DNA from: Closterium sp. Naga37s-1
Taxonomy: Eukaryota; Streptophyta; Zygnematophyceae; Desmidiales; Closteriaceae
Length of the DNA: 64,000 nt
Direction of reading: 5' to 3'
Assembly (NCBI GenBank): GCA_947471745.1
Contig: CANJKZ010001112.1
Span: forward strand, 310,001 to 374,000
Made by a program: the position numbers and the translations under genes. A model generated the notes under the pieces. It saw only the letters and a program-made list of their open reading frames with translations. It had not been told where the DNA came from and ran no database searches. This document shows positions 62,007-64,000 of the stretch, piece after piece (the stretch's first letter is position 1; each line of letters begins with the position of its first letter).

Positions 62007-63098
62007 ATGGCGGCTGCAGCGCTTGCCACGTCAGCAGCAGTCGGCAGCATCAGTGGCTACCGGCCCGCCAGCGCGCTTTCCGGCGCTTGTGGGTTGCTGT
62101 ACTTCCACCCCTCTTCCGTTCTTAGCTAGTTGATGATTTAATCAGTTAGTTAGTTATTTGTTTTTTTTCTCCCGTGCCAAACCACATTTCTTTCTTGTTA
62201 ACCCTTCGCATCAGCGTTCTCCTAACCTCCCGCGTACTCAGACCTCTAGCTGCACTTTCGGGTCTCGTTTTAGTGCGCATTATTTCGGCTCGACGAGTCC
62301 CTAACATTGAAAAATACTTCTTACGCATTTTCTGCGTTCCGTTTAATCCCTCTCTTCTCTCGCGCTCCTAACCCCTCTCCGCATCACCTGCATTCCCCCC
62401 CTCCCCTCCACCCCCACACCCCCCCCCCCCCTTCCCCCTCTCCTCCTCCCCCCCTCCCCCCTTTCCTCCTTCCCCCCCTTCCCTTTCTCCATCCCCTCCT
62501 CCCCGCTCCCCTCCCCTTCTCCCTCCTCAACCTTTCCGCGCGCCCGTTCCCCCCATCTCTCCGCCGCTGCCTGCTCGCAGCCCTCCGCTCGTCCTCCGCC
62601 TTCGCGCTCACCCCCATCCGCGCTCTCCCGCCTCTTCCTTCCGCCGCCGCCGCCCGCCGCGCCTCCCCCTCCGCCCCCTCGCGCGGGGTCGCGGTGGTTC
62701 CGCGCGCCGTCATCGCGGGGCTGCAGGTGTCGGCGGCGTCCGTGGCGCAATGGGCGGCGCGAATGGCGGCGTTTTACCTGCTGGTGAAGCTGGGAGTGGC
62801 TGGGGCCGAGAAAGGTGAGGAGAGGGGAAGGACGAGAGGCAGGCGGACGGTTTAGGGTAACTGTGGGGTCATGTTAACGAGGGTCAATGAGGTCAACAAG
62901 GTCAACAGGGTCATCTCAGTTAAGATGCGCGAATGGCGGCGTTTTACCTGCTGGTGAAGCTGGGAGTGGCTGGAGCGGAGAAAGGTGAGACCGAGTAGGG
63001 GATAATAAACATTGTGCGTAAGGACGTATTAGGTCAGAGAGATTGAGGGGCGATGCACTCGCTGGTGAAGCTAGGGGTGGCTGGAGCGGAGAAAGGTG
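62007..63098 (+). CDS. 5' part of a probable plastid-protein gene (partial)
   Basis: The ATG at 62007 opens MAAAALATSAAVGSISGYRP, a typical transit-peptide start, but the frame stops after about 40 codons, so splicing is required. A Pro/Ser-rich frame then leads into VIAGLQVSAASVAQWAARMAAFYLLVKLGVAGAEK ending at a gtgagg donor (about 62813). Whether these two parts join I cannot prove. A possible later exon (GGAKSMGGINLVDRVNRVKL type, 63726-63775 and again 63884-63935) lies towards the window edge. The product is not recognised and the gene continues past or near the end of the window. Confidence 0.4.
62925..63098 (+). repeat. Two downstream echoes of the 62.75-kb exon
   Basis: Copies of the exon's 3' part with gtgag donor (gaatggcggcgttttacctg, ctggtgaagctgggagtggc) at about 62925-62986 and 63050-63098, downstream of the intact copy ending near 62813. 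Confidence 0.92.
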
Positions 63099-63139
63099 AG
63101 ATCAGCGGGCCATGAGGACGTCCTAGGGTAGGGAGAAGT

Positions 63140-63160
63140 GAGGGGGGGGGGGGGGGGGTA
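63140..63160. repeat. Poly-G run
   Basis: About 18 consecutive Gs downstream of the last echo; length uncertain. Confidence 0.7.
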
Positions 63161-63178
63161 TAGTGATTAAGTTAAGCG

Positions 63179-63316
63179 TCTGCTGCAGGTTTTGCTAGAG
63201 TGAGGTGAACCCATTTTTGAGGCGCCTCAAAAATCGCCTCACAAGGCGCCTCAAAAATCGCCTCACAAGGCGCCTCAAAAATCTGCTGCAGGTTTTGCTC
63301 GAGTGAGGTGAACCCA
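63179..63316. repeat. 35-bp duplication enclosing triple GGCGCC palindromes
   Basis: Direct copies at 63179-63213 and 63282-63316 (tctgctgcaggttttgct) differ at one base. Between them is a 22-bp perfect palindrome (63213-63234, arms ATTTTTGAG, centre GCGC) followed by two further aaggcgcctcaaaaatcg copies spaced by cgcctcac. Confidence 0.95.
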
Positions 63317-63344
63317 GGGTACATCTGGTCAGAACGAGTCGCGC

Positions 63345-63360
63345 TTTGAGTCGTCTCAAA
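63345..63360. repeat. Near-palindrome TTTGAGTCGTCTCAAA
   Basis: A member of the TTTTGAG palindrome family with one off-centre mismatch. Confidence 0.8.
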
Positions 63361-63469
63361 ACACGGATCTGGTCATCATAACCCGAGGTGACTTTTTTGA
63401 CTTGGGGAGGAGGTGTGCAGGTAGTGCTCGGGTGAAGCTAGGTTAGATATGGTCGAGATCCGTAAATGG

Positions 63470-63550
63470 CAGCGTATGGTGGTGAGTGGTGGTGAACGGT
63501 GGTGAATGGTGGAGAGTGGTGGTGAATGGTGGAGAGTGGTGGTGAATGGT
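63470..63550. repeat. Tandem ggtggtgaatggtggagagt repeats
   Basis: Nine/eighteen-base periodic repeat, about four copies, in the intron or flank of the last gene. Confidence 0.85.
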
Positions 63551-63717
63551 GGTGATAAATTTCAATATGCCCCATTGTCCCATGCCCCTCTAGTTTCCAG
63601 TTTTACCATACCCATCCCTCCTGTACACCCAGACCGGGTCAAAGGGTCAAACTGATTCCACTCCTTGCCTCTCCAATCCCCTTCCCTGTCCCCACCACCC
63701 CAAACCCCACTGTTCCT

Positions 63718-63955
63718 CTGCCAGCTGGCGGGGCCAAGAGCATGGGCGGCATCAACCTCGTTGACCGGGTCAACAGGGTCAAACTGACTTTACTCCTCGC
63801 CACTAGGTCAAGGGAACTTTGCCGTCTGATGCTCTGCCATCCACTCCCACCCACTCCAAACCCCGCTCTTCGTGTGCCAGCTGGCGGGGCCAAGAGCACG
63901 GGCGGCATCAACCTCGTTGACCGGGTCAACAGGGTCAAACTGACTATACGCTCTA
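63718..63955. repeat. Tandem copies of a 65-base segment
   Basis: cagctggcggggccaagagc through gggtcaaactgact occurs at about 63720-63788 and 63878-63946, nearly identical. On the plus strand it can read GGAKSMGGINLVDRVNRVKL after a cag acceptor, so one may be an exon and the other its echo. A worn ggtcaa-rich relative lies at 62868-62915. Confidence 0.75.
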
Positions 63956-64000
63956 CCGCTGTGCTATCCTATCCCACCCTCCTCACCCACGTCTGCCAGT

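Noticed and set aside
24400..63360. Palindromes as leftover cloning linkers
   Set aside because: Centres correspond to several restriction sites (GTCGAC, GGCGCC, GACGTC, GAATTC), but the shared TTTTGAG arms, the degraded members and the flanking genomic duplications do not fit linkers. Raw-read confirmation would still be useful.
63940..63985. Minus-strand sequence agcacagcggtagagcgt resembling a tRNA D-arm
   Set aside because: The D-stem has a mismatch and no anticodon stem or GGTTCRANTCC box follows at the right distance.

Overview
This window is nuclear DNA of a plant-lineage (streptophyte) eukaryote. Evidence: many introns with GT..AG ends, a plastid ClpD-type chaperone, a two-domain (group I) WRKY factor, two Pro-rich cell-wall proteins, a tRNAiMet-primed chromovirus and a LINE fragment. 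The GC-rich, repeat-laden introns and hydroxyproline-rich-type proteins make me think of a charophyte alga (perhaps a zygnematophyte). That is a guess, not a result.

Layout. 1-1 kb: nothing recognised. 981-1841 (+): Gln-rich protein with an EAR-like DLNLP motif. 2061-7392: Ty3/gypsy chromovirus on the minus strand with LTRs, PBS, PPT and 5-bp TSD, inactivated by stops and a frame break. 7561-9786 (+): conserved plastid-type protein. 10192-12241 (+): eight-exon gene I do not recognise. 13382-27105 (+): ClpD, 12 exons. 29.6-36.2 kb (-): FEY/FOREVER YOUNG-like short-chain dehydrogenase. 37246-38682 (-): terpene-synthase-like gene. 40496-45293 (-): full ALKBH8 (RRM + AlkB oxygenase + TRM9-like methyltransferase). 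46289-46898: 5'-truncated LINE with a 16-bp TSD. 48040-49764 and 51774-54164 (+): paired secreted Pro/Ser-rich proteins. 54588-55021: TTAA-ended inverted-repeat element. 55459-58254 (-): group I WRKY factor. 62.0-64 kb (+): start of a gene of unknown product.

The most striking signal is structural. In the ClpD, FEY-like, ALKBH8, WRKY and 62.7-kb genes almost every exon is accompanied by one to seven partial 'echo' copies in the neighbouring introns, and the echoes follow a rule: copies upstream of an exon carry its acceptor and 5' part, copies downstream carry its 3' part and donor. ClpD alone has more than 40. The intact exons still join in frame through all 12 exons (3312 nt, 1103 codons plus stop), so the gene looks functional despite the clutter.

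A second, probably linked signal is a family of short palindromes of the form TTTTGAG-NNNN-CTCAAAA, where NNNN is itself self-complementary (TCGA, GCGC, ACGT, AATT). They lie in introns and intergenic DNA, and at least five sit exactly between the two copies of a 29-51 bp direct duplication. Together these suggest a local duplication process that leaves palindromic junctions and expands introns by copying exon edges.
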